The notes under the pieces are model-generated. The model was not told the origin of the DNA. It saw nothing but the letters and a program-made list of their open reading frames with translations, and did not search any database. A stretch of 64,000 bases of DNA from positions 124,001 to 188,000 of the forward strand of contig NZ_JASITB010000003.1 in the NCBI RefSeq assembly GCF_030063455.1, read 5' to 3'. The stretch comes from Cryobacterium sp. PH31-O1 (GTDB taxonomy: Bacteria; Actinomycetota; Actinomycetes; Actinomycetales; Microbacteriaceae). This document shows, one piece after another, positions 9,572-17,717 of this stretch; the first letter of the stretch is position 1; every line of letters begins with the position of its first letter. The translations under genes and the position numbers were made by a program.

Positions 9572-9614
9572 GACCGTGCCGCCCGGGTTCATCCGGGCGG
9601 CACGGTCTTTTTTT
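9572..9614 (+). terminator. Rho-independent terminator of the MHS transporter gene
   Basis: Perfect stem: GACCGTGCCGCCCGG pairs with CCGGGCGGCACGGTC around a six-base loop, followed by seven T residues. It lies 15 bp after the transporter stop codon. Confidence 0.93.
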
Positions 9615-9630
9615 CGTCCTCGCTTCTGGA

Positions 9631-9698
9631 CGGGGCCCGGGCCCCGTCCCTGGGCCCAGTTTAGAAACTGGGCCCGTGTCCCTAAGGTGGGCCCCGAC
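9631..9698. repeat. Dispersed palindromic intergenic repeat, copy A
   Basis: About 68 bp nearly identical to 40372-40440. It starts with the perfect palindrome CGGGGCCC-GGGCCCCG, continues to a hairpin GGGCCCAGTTT-AG-AAACTGGGCCC, and ends with TAAGGTGGGCCC. Copy B keeps the second hairpin with a T-G pair in place of a T-A pair. It resembles a REP- or MITE-like family; I found two copies in this window. Confidence 0.85.
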
Positions 9699-9727
9699 CA
9701 CACGCTGCCGGTGCGGCCCGTCGCGGG

Positions 9728-9820
9728 GGCTAATTCAAGCCGGATGGGCCGCCCCGGCCGATCTGCCACGTGTTTGTGCGGGCCGGGTGCACGCATCCGT
9801 TCATTTCTCCTGAATTAGCC
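9728..9820. repeat. Distant inverted repeat next to repeat copy A
   Basis: GGCTAATTCA at 9728-9737 is exactly complementary to TGAATTAGCC at 9811-9820, with 73 bp of GC-rich DNA between. It could be a long-loop hairpin or terminal inverted repeats of a small non-coding element. With the flanking terminators and copy A, this accounts for the gene-free stretch 9557-9890. Confidence 0.5.
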
Positions 9821-9847
9821 ACCGCCCGGCTCGGCAACGGGCGCAGA

Positions 9848-9880
9848 AAGGGCCCCCCGTCTGTGACGAGGGGCCCTTCT
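9848..9880 (-). terminator. Probable terminator of the leftward aldehyde dehydrogenase gene
   Basis: AAGGGCCCC (9848-9856) pairs with GGGGCCCTT (9870-9878) just beyond the stop codon at 9891. Read leftward, the stem is followed by a short CTTTCTG tract, so it is a moderate terminator. Confidence 0.65.
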
Positions 9881-9890
9881 TAGCGGATGC

Positions 9891-11333
9891 CTAGCCGTTG
9901 ATGACCTGCGGCACGCCGAGCGCCTTGAGGCCCTCGACGCCGAATTCGAGCCCGTAACCGGACTGCTTCGACCCGCCGAACGGAATCATCGGGTGCACCG
10001 CGCCGTGCGCGTTGATCCACACCGTTCCGGTCTCCAGACGCGCAGCTACAGCGCGGGCGGCCACGAGGTCCCTGGACCAGACCGATCCGCCGAGGCCGAC
10101 GTCGACGCTGTTGGCGCGGGCGATGACATCGTCGAGATCGGTGTAGCGCAGGATCGGAAGAGCCGGCCCGAACTGTTCCTCACGCACCAGCGGGTTGTCG
10201 TCATCGATGTCAGCGACGAGGGTGGTCGGGTAGAAGAAGCCCGGAGCGTCCAGGTCGGGGTCGCCGCCGATAAGCACGCGCGCCCCAGAGTCCTTGGCGG
10301 ACTGCACCAGACCGGCGACAATATTGAACTGGGCCTGATTCTGCAGCGGGCCGAGCACGTTGTTCTCGTCGATTCCCACACCCATCGGCATTTTCGCGGC
10401 GACCGCCGTCAGAGCGTCGCAGACCGCGTCGTAGATGTCGTCGTGTACGTAGAGGCGTTTGAGGGCGGCACAGGTCTGACCGGTGTTGATAAACGCACCC
10501 CAGAACAGTCCCTCGGCGATGGCTTCCGGATCGGCGTCAGGCAGCACGATGCCAGCGTCGTTGCCGCCGAGCTCCAGCGTGAGGCGCTTGACCGTGTCGG
10601 CTGAGCTCTTGATGATGGCCTTGCCTGTGGCGGTCGAGCCGGTGAACAAGACCTTGCCGATTCCGGGGTGCACGGCGAGGCCCGCGCCGATCGCACGACC
10701 GCCGGAGACAACGGTTACCAGGCCCTCTGGCAGCACCTGGTTCAGCACGGCGACGAGGGCGAGCACGCTCAGCGGCGTGTACTCGGACGGCTTGACGACG
10801 ACGGCGTTGCCCATGCGCAGGGCCGGAGCGATCTGCCAGATCGAAATCATCATCGGCCAGTTCCAGGGGCCGATCGCGCCGACGACGCCGATCGGGCGGT
10901 AGGTGATCGCAGCGTGGGTGCTGCCGTCGTCGATGAGCACCTCAGAGTCCAGCGCGGTCGCGGCTGCGGTGCGCAGCCAAGCGGATGCGGCGCCCACTTC
11001 GAAGCGTGCGTTGGGTCCGTTGAGCGGCTTACCCTGCTCGCGGGAGAGCAGCTGGGCGAGCGCCTCGGCCGCGGCATCGATCGCGTCGGCGGCACGCACC
11101 ATGACGGCGCTGCGCGCCTCGTGTCCGAGTGCCGCCCAGGCCGGCTGGGCCAGTGTCGCTGCGGAGATGGCGGATTCGAGGTCGTCGATGGTGTGCACCG
11201 GGGCGAGGCCAACGACCACGCCCGTCGCGGGGTCAAGAATCTCACGCGTCTCGCCGGCTGACGGCGTGATGGCGGCGAGCAGCCCGTCGTAGGTGTCTAG
11301 TGTCGGGGTTGCCAGGGTGTCGTTCGTTGTCAT
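9891..11333 (-). CDS. NAD(P)-dependent aldehyde dehydrogenase
   Basis: A 480-residue aldehyde dehydrogenase with GPWNWPMMISIWQ (oxyanion Asn), TLELGGNDAGIV (general base Glu) and NTGQTCAALKRLYV with nucleophile Cys288. The GN(D/T) variant and Cys-Ala-Ala-Leu-Lys context place it with the broad ALDH class that oxidises aliphatic or aromatic aldehydes; the substrate is not predictable. ATG 11333 is preceded by GGAGG five bases away, which decides the start over an upstream in-frame codon. It stands alone with its own terminator; the 367-bp upstream region presumably holds its promoter. Confidence 0.88.
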   Translation of the reverse strand: MTTNDTLATPTLDTYDGLLAAITPSAGETREILDPATGVVVGLAPVHTIDDLESAISAATLAQPAWAALGHEARSAVMVRAADAIDAAAEALAQLLSREQGKPLNGPNARFEVGAASAWLRTAAATALDSEVLIDDGSTHAAITYRPIGVVGAIGPWNWPMMISIWQIAPALRMGNAVVVKPSEYTPLSVLALVAVLNQVLPEGLVTVVSGGRAIGAGLAVHPGIGKVLFTGSTATGKAIIKSSADTVKRLTLELGGNDAGIVLPDADPEAIAEGLFWGAFINTGQTCAALKRLYVHDDIYDAVCDALTAVAAKMPMGVGIDENNVLGPLQNQAQFNIVAGLVQSAKDSGARVLIGGDPDLDAPGFFYPTTLVADIDDDNPLVREEQFGPALPILRYTDLDDVIARANSVDVGLGGSVWSRDLVAARAVAARLETGTVWINAHGAVHPMIPFGGSKQSGYGLEFGVEGLKALGVPQVING

Positions 11334-11700
11334 GAGTCCTCCACTTTGAGTCCAATTTGGGCCGGACGGGGTCTCGCCCGCTATCTGTTTCCACGCTACG
11401 CGCCGCAGCCCGCGCGGCACTTGTCCCCGCGCGCGGCGTACTTAGCTTTCGGCGCACACCAGACGATCAGAAGAGCGATTCCACCGAAATAATTCAGCGC
11501 TATAGCGCCGCGGCGGCGTAGTTGGGCGCATCCGCTTCGGCACTCACAACGATACTCACAGCGGCATCAACCCGGTTCAGGTCTCCGCTTTGAGCGCGAA
11601 CGTACCAACGGAACCGGGCAAGCCCGCACCGTGACAACGGGGTTTTTCACGCGTGCACGCCGGTGGCCGATCGGCAGGACGCCCGTTTAGGCTTTCGACG
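11334..11700. other. Gene-free region of 367 bp
   Basis: I find no supportable gene. A perfect 12-bp palindrome GCGCTATAGCGC lies at 11497-11508, about 165 bp upstream of the aldehyde dehydrogenase start, a possible regulator site. One copy of the GCATCCGC octamer is near 11529. Confidence 0.4.
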
Positions 11701-12432
11701 TCAGGCCAGAAATTGCAGGGCGGCCTGCCTGAATTCAGGCGCGATCAGCGCATTAAAATGGGTGCGTCCCGGCAGTTCGAGGTACTGCGCGCCGCGATCG
11801 GCCGCCAGGGCGGCGACCCCAGACGGAATCGTGTCCGCCCCGCCGGCCACAAAGAGCTGCGGAATGCCGGCAGGCACGTCCAGCGTGCACCCCGCGACCC
11901 CCCGCACGCACGCCAGCAGCGCCTCACGATCGGCTCCAGCCGCGATCGCGGGGCCGAGTACGGCGGCGATGGACGGGTCGGCGGGCCGGTCGCCCGCAAT
12001 CACATACCGTTCCACGGCGTCGAGATCCCAGGTATCGAACAGTTCCAGCGGCCCGGCCCCGCCGAGCACGAGGCGGCGCACGCGTTCGGGGGCCAGCCCG
12101 GCCAGGGCGGCCACCACCCGCGACCCCATGGAATAGCCGATCACGTCGACCCGGTCGAGTTCGAGGGTGTCGAGCACGGCCACCAGGTCGGCGGCCAGCT
12201 GCCGCGGTGCGTAGTCAGCGACGCGGTGGGGCTTGTCGCTCCGGCCATGACCGCGCAGGTCGGGTGTGACAGCGCCGCGCCCGGATTCTCCGAGCCCCCG
12301 CACCCAGCCTGAACTATGCCAGGTGACCGCGGCGGTCGATGCGAAACCGTGCACGAGCAGAACGGGCCGCTCTCCCGATGTGGTATCGAAGGCCACTCGC
12401 ACACCGTCAAGCCGTCGAGCGAACTGAGTCAC
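11701..12432 (-). CDS. Alpha/beta-fold hydrolase
   Basis: A 243-residue alpha/beta hydrolase with LVHGF near residue 28, DLRGHGRSDKP, nucleophile Ser101 in IGYSMGS, probable acid Asp200 (VAGGAD) and His225 (GRTHFNAL), so the catalytic triad is complete. No lid domain is evident, so the substrate may be small; esterase, lactonase or dehalogenase-like activity is possible. The GTG start overlaps the nicotinamidase stop by 4 bp (GTGA), so both are translated from one message. Confidence 0.85.
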   Translation of the reverse strand: MTQFARRLDGVRVAFDTTSGERPVLLVHGFASTAAVTWHSSGWVRGLGESGRGAVTPDLRGHGRSDKPHRVADYAPRQLAADLVAVLDTLELDRVDVIGYSMGSRVVAALAGLAPERVRRLVLGGAGPLELFDTWDLDAVERYVIAGDRPADPSIAAVLGPAIAAGADREALLACVRGVAGCTLDVPAGIPQLFVAGGADTIPSGVAALAADRGAQYLELPGRTHFNALIAPEFRQAALQFLA

Positions 12433-13019
12433 TCGACGACGTCGCTCGCGGCGAATACCGCGCCGGCATGCGCCATCTCAGCGAGGGCGGCCGCGGTTGA
12501 TTCCGCGGCGACCCCGGCCACCAGGTCCGTCAGTACACGCACGTGCTGGCCGTGTTCCAGGGCGTTGAGGGTGGAGGCCCGCACGCAGTAGTCGGTGGCG
12601 AGGCCGACCACGTCGATCTCGGTCACCCCGTGTTCGCTCAGCAGTGCTCCCACAGTCTCCCCAGCCTCGGTCGTGCCTTCAAAGATCGAGTACGCGGGTT
12701 CGCCCTGGCCCTTGCGAATGTGAAAGGTCACGGCATCCGTTGTTAGAGCTTTGTGGTATTCGGCGCCCGCGGTGCCGGCCACGCAGTGCACCGGCCAGGT
12801 CGTGACGTAGTCCGGAGCGGCGTCGCGGGCGAAGTGGCCGCCGTTGTCGTTGCCGATATCGTGCCAGTCGCGCGAGGCGAAGACATATTTGTAGGCGAGC
12901 GGATGCTGCGCCAGCAGCGCGCTCACGCCCGCGGCGACCGCAGCCCCACCGTCGACGGCGAGCGTACCGCCCTCGGTGAAGTCGTTCTGAACGTCGATGA
13001 TGAACAGTGCACGGGTCAC
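12429..13019 (-). CDS. pncA: Nicotinamidase / pyrazinamidase
   Basis: A 196-residue isochorismatase-fold amidase. The catalytic triad is visible as Asp9 (IIDVQNDF), Lys103 (HIRKGQG) and Cys145 (ATDYCV), and the metal site as Asp51, His53 (RDWHD) and His62 (GGHF). It converts nicotinamide to nicotinate for NAD salvage in the cytosol. The GTG start at 13019 is preceded by AAGGAG six bases upstream. It is followed by an overlapping hydrolase gene and preceded, after 17 bp, by a D-Ala-D-Ala carboxypeptidase gene. Confidence 0.93.
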   Translation of the reverse strand: MTRALFIIDVQNDFTEGGTLAVDGGAAVAAGVSALLAQHPLAYKYVFASRDWHDIGNDNGGHFARDAAPDYVTTWPVHCVAGTAGAEYHKALTTDAVTFHIRKGQGEPAYSIFEGTTEAGETVGALLSEHGVTEIDVVGLATDYCVRASTLNALEHGQHVRVLTDLVAGVAAESTAAALAEMAHAGAVFAASDVVE

Positions 13020-13036
13020 GATGTCTCCTTCGAAAA

Positions 13037-14518
13037 TCAGTTATTAGACAGATTATCGCCGCACTGGAAAAAGCCGGTAGCCAGGGTGTCGATGGCAATT
13101 TTGGCGTTCGAGCTCACGTTGCCGATGGCGTAGATGGCGAAGGTGAGCGGGGTGCCGTCGGCAGCGTGGATGACGCCGGCGAGGGTGTAGCCGGTGTCGA
13201 TCCAGCCGGTTTTGGCGAAAACAGCGCCGTCGGCGACGGAATTGGCGCCGGAGAAGCGGTCGCTGTACGACAGGGAGCCGCGCGGTCCCCCGGCGATCGG
13301 CAGGCCGTCGAACAGCACTCCAAGGTTGCCCTCGCGTGCGTTGACCTTGAGGAACAGGGCGGTCAGGTAGGCCGGCGACACCGCATTGTTCGGGCTGAGG
13401 CCCGAACCGTCCTTAATGATCATGCCGGTGGTGTCGATGCCGTAGGCGGCGAGTCCGCCGACGATGCCCGCCTGCAGGGCTGAGAAGGAGTTGCCGGCAC
13501 CGTTTTCGATGGCCACGAGGCGTGCGAGCATTTCGGCGATGGTGTTATCGCTCACAATGAGGGACTGCTGGATGAGCGTCGAGACCGGTGCGGACTGAAC
13601 GGCGCCGAGTTGGGTGGCGCCAGCCGGGGCTGTGGCCTGGCTGATGGTGACCTTGCCGCCGAGAGCGTCGGCGAAGGCCTGCCCGGCCCGGGCAATCGGG
13701 TCTTCGCTGCGGGCGGAGGTGCTGCGGGTGGGGTCATCGCGGTCGCCGTCGACCATGAGGGCGGTGATCTCGGGCATGTAGCCGAGGCCGAGTTCGGTGC
13801 GGGCCCAGCCCTCGTCCCAGTCGGGGCCAGAAAAGTAGGACGCGTCGAGCACGAGTGAGGTGATCGGCGGGTTGGCCGGATCGGCGGCCCAGGCGACCAG
13901 GGTCTGGGTGGCGAGGTCGTCGAGGTGGGCGGCGCCGGTGTAAAAGGGTTCCTGGCCGGTGGGGAGGCGAGACAGGGTCAGGTCTCCCCCGCCGACGAGC
14001 ACGATCTGGCCGGGTTCGGCACCCTTCACGACGCGGGTGGTGGCCCGGTAGTCGCTGCCGAGCACGTTGAGCGCGGCGGCCGAAGTGAGCACCTTCATGA
14101 CGCTCGCCGTGCGAGAGGATATCGTGCCGCCGCGGTCGAAGAGCACCGCACCGGTCTCGGCGTTTACGACCTGTGCCTGAAATTCGGCCAGACGGGTATC
14201 GGCGGCGAGATTAGCGACCGAACAGGTGCGCAGCCGGCTGGCCGCCGTCGCTTCGGCGGGCACCGGCCGCGCCGGGTCGACGGTGGGCGTCGGGCTCGGT
14301 GTCGCGGTGGAGGTGGACACAGCGGATGCCGCCGCCGGCTCCATCGCGCCGGTCTGGGTGCCGGCGAACACGGCCCCACTGCCCAGCAGCAGGAAGACCA
14401 GGGCGCCCGCGGCAATCAGCCAGGCCCGGCGATGCCGGGTGCTGCGTTGCTGTTCACCGAGGGGCGTAAGTCCACCACGCGTGCTGGCGTCAGCGTCAGT
14501 GGGTTGGGGTGCCTGCAC
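13037..14518 (-). CDS. dacB: D-alanyl-D-alanine carboxypeptidase/endopeptidase, PBP4 type (S13)
   Basis: About 493 residues: short cytoplasmic Arg-rich N-terminus, one membrane anchor (AWLIAAGALVFLLLGSGAVF), a Pro/Thr-rich linker, then an S13 penicillin-binding domain with SxxK (SVMK), SxN (SDN in LIVSDNTIAEML) and KTG (FAKTGWIDTG). It trims peptidoglycan cross-links outside the membrane. The GTG at 14530 touches the GGAGG, so I prefer the next GTG at 14518, eleven bases from it. Possibly co-transcribed with pncA, 17 bp downstream. Confidence 0.88.
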   Translation of the reverse strand: MQAPQPTDADASTRGGLTPLGEQQRSTRHRRAWLIAAGALVFLLLGSGAVFAGTQTGAMEPAAASAVSTSTATPSPTPTVDPARPVPAEATAASRLRTCSVANLAADTRLAEFQAQVVNAETGAVLFDRGGTISSRTASVMKVLTSAAALNVLGSDYRATTRVVKGAEPGQIVLVGGGDLTLSRLPTGQEPFYTGAAHLDDLATQTLVAWAADPANPPITSLVLDASYFSGPDWDEGWARTELGLGYMPEITALMVDGDRDDPTRSTSARSEDPIARAGQAFADALGGKVTISQATAPAGATQLGAVQSAPVSTLIQQSLIVSDNTIAEMLARLVAIENGAGNSFSALQAGIVGGLAAYGIDTTGMIIKDGSGLSPNNAVSPAYLTALFLKVNAREGNLGVLFDGLPIAGGPRGSLSYSDRFSGANSVADGAVFAKTGWIDTGYTLAGVIHAADGTPLTFAIYAIGNVSSNAKIAIDTLATGFFQCGDNLSNN

Positions 14519-14563
14519 TGGTTTGTCCACCTCCGTATGCTAACCGACGGGCCATATGGTGGG

Positions 14564-15550
14564 CTATTCGCCCGGGTAGTGCAGGCCTATCTGGGCTCGT
14601 ACCGTGTCGAGGGTCTGCATGATCGCGACCGATTCGTTGGCGGACATGACCTCACTCGTGAAGGTTCCGTCACGAATCACCCGTTCGGCCTCCATCGCCT
14701 CAAAGTGCATTCCTCGGCCGGTGAACGAGGGGGTGGTGAAGGTTTCGACCACCTCGCCGCGCTGGTCGAGCACCCGAAAACCGGTTGGCGCATACCAGAC
14801 AGCATCGATGTCGATGCGGCCGTTGGTTCCGAGGATGGATGCGGTGGTCGGGCCGAGCGTGTTACTCGCCGAGAACGTCGTGGCAATCTGCCCGTCGCCG
14901 TATCGAAAGATGGTGGCGACCTGGGCGTCTGCCCCGGTGCTCTTAAACGATGCGCTGGCCACGATGGTGTCGGGTGTTCCGAAGACGGCATGGGCGAAGC
15001 TCACCGGATAAACGCCGAGATCGAGCAGCGCGCCGCCGCCGAGTGCCATTGAGTTCAAGCGGTGTTCGGGGTCGTCTGGCAGGTCTTGGGTGTGGTCGGC
15101 GAGCAGGCTCCGCACGTCGCCAAGCGTGCCGGAGGCCAAAATCTCACGGATACGAACCATATGCGGTAGAAAACGTGTCCACATGGCTTCGAGCACGAGA
15201 AGGTTTTTGCTGGTCGCCAGGTCAACGATTTGCCGGGCCTCATGGGCGTTGAGTGCAATCGGTTTCTCGATCAATACGTGTTTACCGGCGTTCAGCGCGA
15301 GCATGGCATGCTCGGCGTGAAACGGATGCGGAGTCGACACGTAGATCACATCGACCTCGGGGTCATTCACCAGAGCCTCGTAGCTTTGATGCGCGGTAGA
15401 AATATCAAATTCGGCGGCGAAGGCATCCGCTGTGTTCTGGCTTCGCGACCCGACCGCCTGAACCGTGTGGCCATTCTGCACGAGATCCTTGGTGAACAGG
15501 TGGGCAATGCCGCCGGTGGCCAAGATTCCCCATCGAATCAGATCTGTCAT
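14564..15550 (-). CDS. Gfo/Idh/MocA-family NAD(P) oxidoreductase
   Basis: A 328-residue enzyme with an N-terminal Rossmann fold (WGILATGGIAHLF) and the family motif Glu95-Lys96-Pro97 (VLIEKPIAL), then the typical C-terminal sheet domain starting around MWTRFLPH. Members oxidise or reduce sugars, inositols and trans-dihydrodiols; similarity to the dihydrodiol/xylose dehydrogenase branch is suggested by EAMWTRFLP. The ATG overlaps the stop of the MFS gene by 4 bp, so the two are coupled and may handle one compound. Confidence 0.88.
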   Translation of the reverse strand: MTDLIRWGILATGGIAHLFTKDLVQNGHTVQAVGSRSQNTADAFAAEFDISTAHQSYEALVNDPEVDVIYVSTPHPFHAEHAMLALNAGKHVLIEKPIALNAHEARQIVDLATSKNLLVLEAMWTRFLPHMVRIREILASGTLGDVRSLLADHTQDLPDDPEHRLNSMALGGGALLDLGVYPVSFAHAVFGTPDTIVASASFKSTGADAQVATIFRYGDGQIATTFSASNTLGPTTASILGTNGRIDIDAVWYAPTGFRVLDQRGEVVETFTTPSFTGRGMHFEAMEAERVIRDGTFTSEVMSANESVAIMQTLDTVRAQIGLHYPGE

Positions 15551-16929
15551 GCCTGCAGCTTAGCCTCGGGCGCCGACACGGAGTTCTGGATGCCCAAACC
15601 CGACACGATCCCGCCTCCCACGAGGAGAAGAGCGGTGGCGATCATGGCTCGATGAAACCCGTCCAGGTCGAGAACCGGGCCAACGATAATGCTGGCCGCT
15701 GCGATTGCTACGAGCCCGGCCACCCGCGATACCGCGTTGTTGACCGCCGAAGCAATGCCGGCCCGACGGGAATCGATGGCGCCGAGAATGGCCGAGGTCA
15801 GCGGGGCGACCGTGATGGTCAGGCCGAGGCCGAAGATCGCAACGCCCGGCAGCACCTGACTGAGATAGGTGACGTTCGCATCCACGCGAAGCAACAAAAA
15901 GAAGCCGATCCCGGCCGTGATCGGGCCCAGACACATAAACAGACGCGGCCCAAACCGACCGGCCAGAGCTCCCACAACGCCGGACAGGGCAATGCTGAGA
16001 ATGCTTACCGGCAAAAGTGCCAGGCCGGCCAGCGTCGCGGTGTAACCGCCAAACTGTTGCAAAAACACGGCGACAATGAACGTGCCGAGTGAGAGCGCCG
16101 CGTAAATCAGCGTGGTGGCCACGTTTCCCACCCAAAAATTGCGCACCTGAAATAGGCTGAGCGGCATCATGGGCGCTCTCGTGCGCTTTTCGTGCAGCAG
16201 AAATGCGACAAAGCACAGCACGCCGGCGATGAGCGGCAGGAGAATGACCGGGCTCCCCCACCCAAAGTTAGCCTGTTCGATAAGCGCGAAGACCGGCAGG
16301 GCTAAACCGAGCACGCCGAGAACAGCGCCAACGATATCGACGCGGGTGTCGGCATCCGCTGCTGCATCGCCCGGAAGGCGTGCCAAAAGAAACAGTGTTA
16401 TCGCGATCGGTACAAGGTTGATGCCGAAGACCAGCCGCCAGGAGGAGAGGTCAACGAGCAGCCCGCCGATCAGGGGGCCAGCAACGAAGGCTGTACTGGT
16501 CCAGGCCGTCCAGGAACCGATTGCGCGCGCCTGGCCGGAGCCGCTGAAGGTACTGAAAATGAGTGCGAGGGAACTGGGCACCAGCAACGCCCCCGCCACT
16601 CCCTGTAGACCGCGCGCACCGATCAGAAAGAGTGCAGTCGGTGCGACAGCGCACAGAACGGATGCCACGGCGAACCCCAGCAAACCCCAGAACAGCACCC
16701 GTTTGCGCCCGAAGGCGTCGGAGAGTGACCCGGCCAGCAAGATGATGCCGCCCAGGGTGATGAGGTAGGCGTCGACGACCCACTGCTGGGTCGCGATTCC
16801 ACCACCCAGTTCACGGGTAATCGCCGGAAGCGCCACATTAATGACGGTGCCATCCAGAAAGGCGATGAAGGAGGCGAGCACGGCGATCACGAGCACGAGC
16901 CGCTGCGTGGCGGCCGGTGAACGAGTCAT
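15547..16929 (-). CDS. MFS drug/metabolite efflux protein, DHA2-like
   Basis: About 460 residues with 13-14 predicted membrane helices. Motifs: FLDGTVINVALPAI in helix 1, SLSDAFGRKRVL in loop 2-3, GLQGVAGALLVPSSLALI. This is the 14-helix DHA2 pattern of proton-driven exporters. The ATG at 16929 lacks a Shine-Dalgarno, but TTTAAT six bases upstream could be a leaderless -10; a GTG at 16947 is an alternative. Translationally coupled to the following oxidoreductase. Confidence 0.85.
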   Translation of the reverse strand: MTRSPAATQRLVLVIAVLASFIAFLDGTVINVALPAITRELGGGIATQQWVVDAYLITLGGIILLAGSLSDAFGRKRVLFWGLLGFAVASVLCAVAPTALFLIGARGLQGVAGALLVPSSLALIFSTFSGSGQARAIGSWTAWTSTAFVAGPLIGGLLVDLSSWRLVFGINLVPIAITLFLLARLPGDAAADADTRVDIVGAVLGVLGLALPVFALIEQANFGWGSPVILLPLIAGVLCFVAFLLHEKRTRAPMMPLSLFQVRNFWVGNVATTLIYAALSLGTFIVAVFLQQFGGYTATLAGLALLPVSILSIALSGVVGALAGRFGPRLFMCLGPITAGIGFFLLLRVDANVTYLSQVLPGVAIFGLGLTITVAPLTSAILGAIDSRRAGIASAVNNAVSRVAGLVAIAAASIIVGPVLDLDGFHRAMIATALLLVGGGIVSGLGIQNSVSAPEAKLQA

Positions 16930-16956
16930 GAGCTTATTAAAGCGCACGTTGCGCCG

Positions 16957-16995
16957 TCGGTGGCATGGTCGGTGGCATGGTCGGTGGCATGGTCG
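16957..16995. repeat. 12-bp tandem repeat, three copies
   Basis: Three perfect copies of TCGGTGGCATGG followed by TCG, in the gap between the divergent MFS and small hypothetical genes. Twelve is divisible by three, so the repeat also opens a spurious Met-Val-Gly-Gly start extension of the small gene. A likely variable-number locus. Confidence 0.9.
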
Positions 16996-17042
16996 AATGC
17001 TGCGCGGTGCCTGTCGTGCTGAGAATAGGTCAAACTAGACCA

Positions 17043-17312
17043 ATGATCACCCTGCAGCAGGACGACGATGGCTTCATCCGCATGAATCGGCACTTTCCCG
17101 ACCGCTCGCTCATCCGCATCACGTTCACCGGGGGTGCAAGCGAGGACTTCACTGGCGCCCAGCTCAACACTGTTTATGATGAGGCTTTGGCCCAGTTTCT
17201 CGGACAGAACCGTCTTGAGGGAGCTAAAGGGTTCTCGCGCGCACCAGCAAAAACCGTGCACCCCACCAAGAAGATCACCGTGGTCAAGGTGCACGAGGGA
17301 ATGGCTCGCTGA
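17043..17312 (+). CDS. Small protein of unknown function
   Basis: An 89-residue acidic/basic mixed protein (MITLQQDDDGFIRMNRHFPD...) with no membrane segment or motif that I recognise. The start at 17043 is preferred over an upstream in-frame ATG in the 12-bp repeat because CAAACT lies six bases before it as a possible -10 of a leaderless message, and because the N-terminus then looks natural. It stands alone; a 9-bp hairpin lies 35 bp after the stop. Confidence 0.6.
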   Translation: MITLQQDDDGFIRMNRHFPDRSLIRITFTGGASEDFTGAQLNTVYDEALAQFLGQNRLEGAKGFSRAPAKTVHPTKKITVVKVHEGMAR

Positions 17313-17717
17313 CCGAACGCAACGGGAACGAGCTCCACCTTCGTTCCGGTACGACACCGGTCGTACCGTCTTAGTCGATTCCCAGGGTAAGCAAATCCGC
17401 CGCTTGAGGTTCTCCCGCGGCGTGAGCTCGACGAGAACTTCGCGTCGGCTGCCCGGACTCGATACCCCTTGCACCCAATCCCCCTCAACCGCACGGTCAA
17501 TGGAACGGCTGAAGTGCTGTACGCCGTCGAAGACCTGTGCAACTGGACTTGGCGAGGCCCGGAGTGGTTGCGCCCGGTAGCTGGTGGATTGTTTCTCGGC
17601 CCGCTGCTTTTCGCCCTGCCTCAGAGGTACGGAGTTGGCTATCCGGTGCTGGAAAAGGGCGTTCAGGGTGGGTACGCCCGAGACCCTCCGTCTGGGCGCG
17701 GTCCAGGTTTTCACCTT
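17313..17717. other. Gene-free region with a 9-bp hairpin
   Basis: No supportable gene in these 405 bp; frames are short or arise from neighbouring bias. At 17347-17368 CGGTACGAC and GTCGTACCG form a perfect inverted repeat around ACCG. It has no T tract, so it may be a factor-dependent terminator or an operator. Confidence 0.45.

Noticed and set aside
7976-9796. Leftward frame continuous with the membrane protein up to 9796 (1031 codons)
   Set aside because: The part beyond 7975 is antisense to the MHS transporter, rich in Asp/Glu/Arg shadow composition, and GGAGG sits just before ATG 7975.
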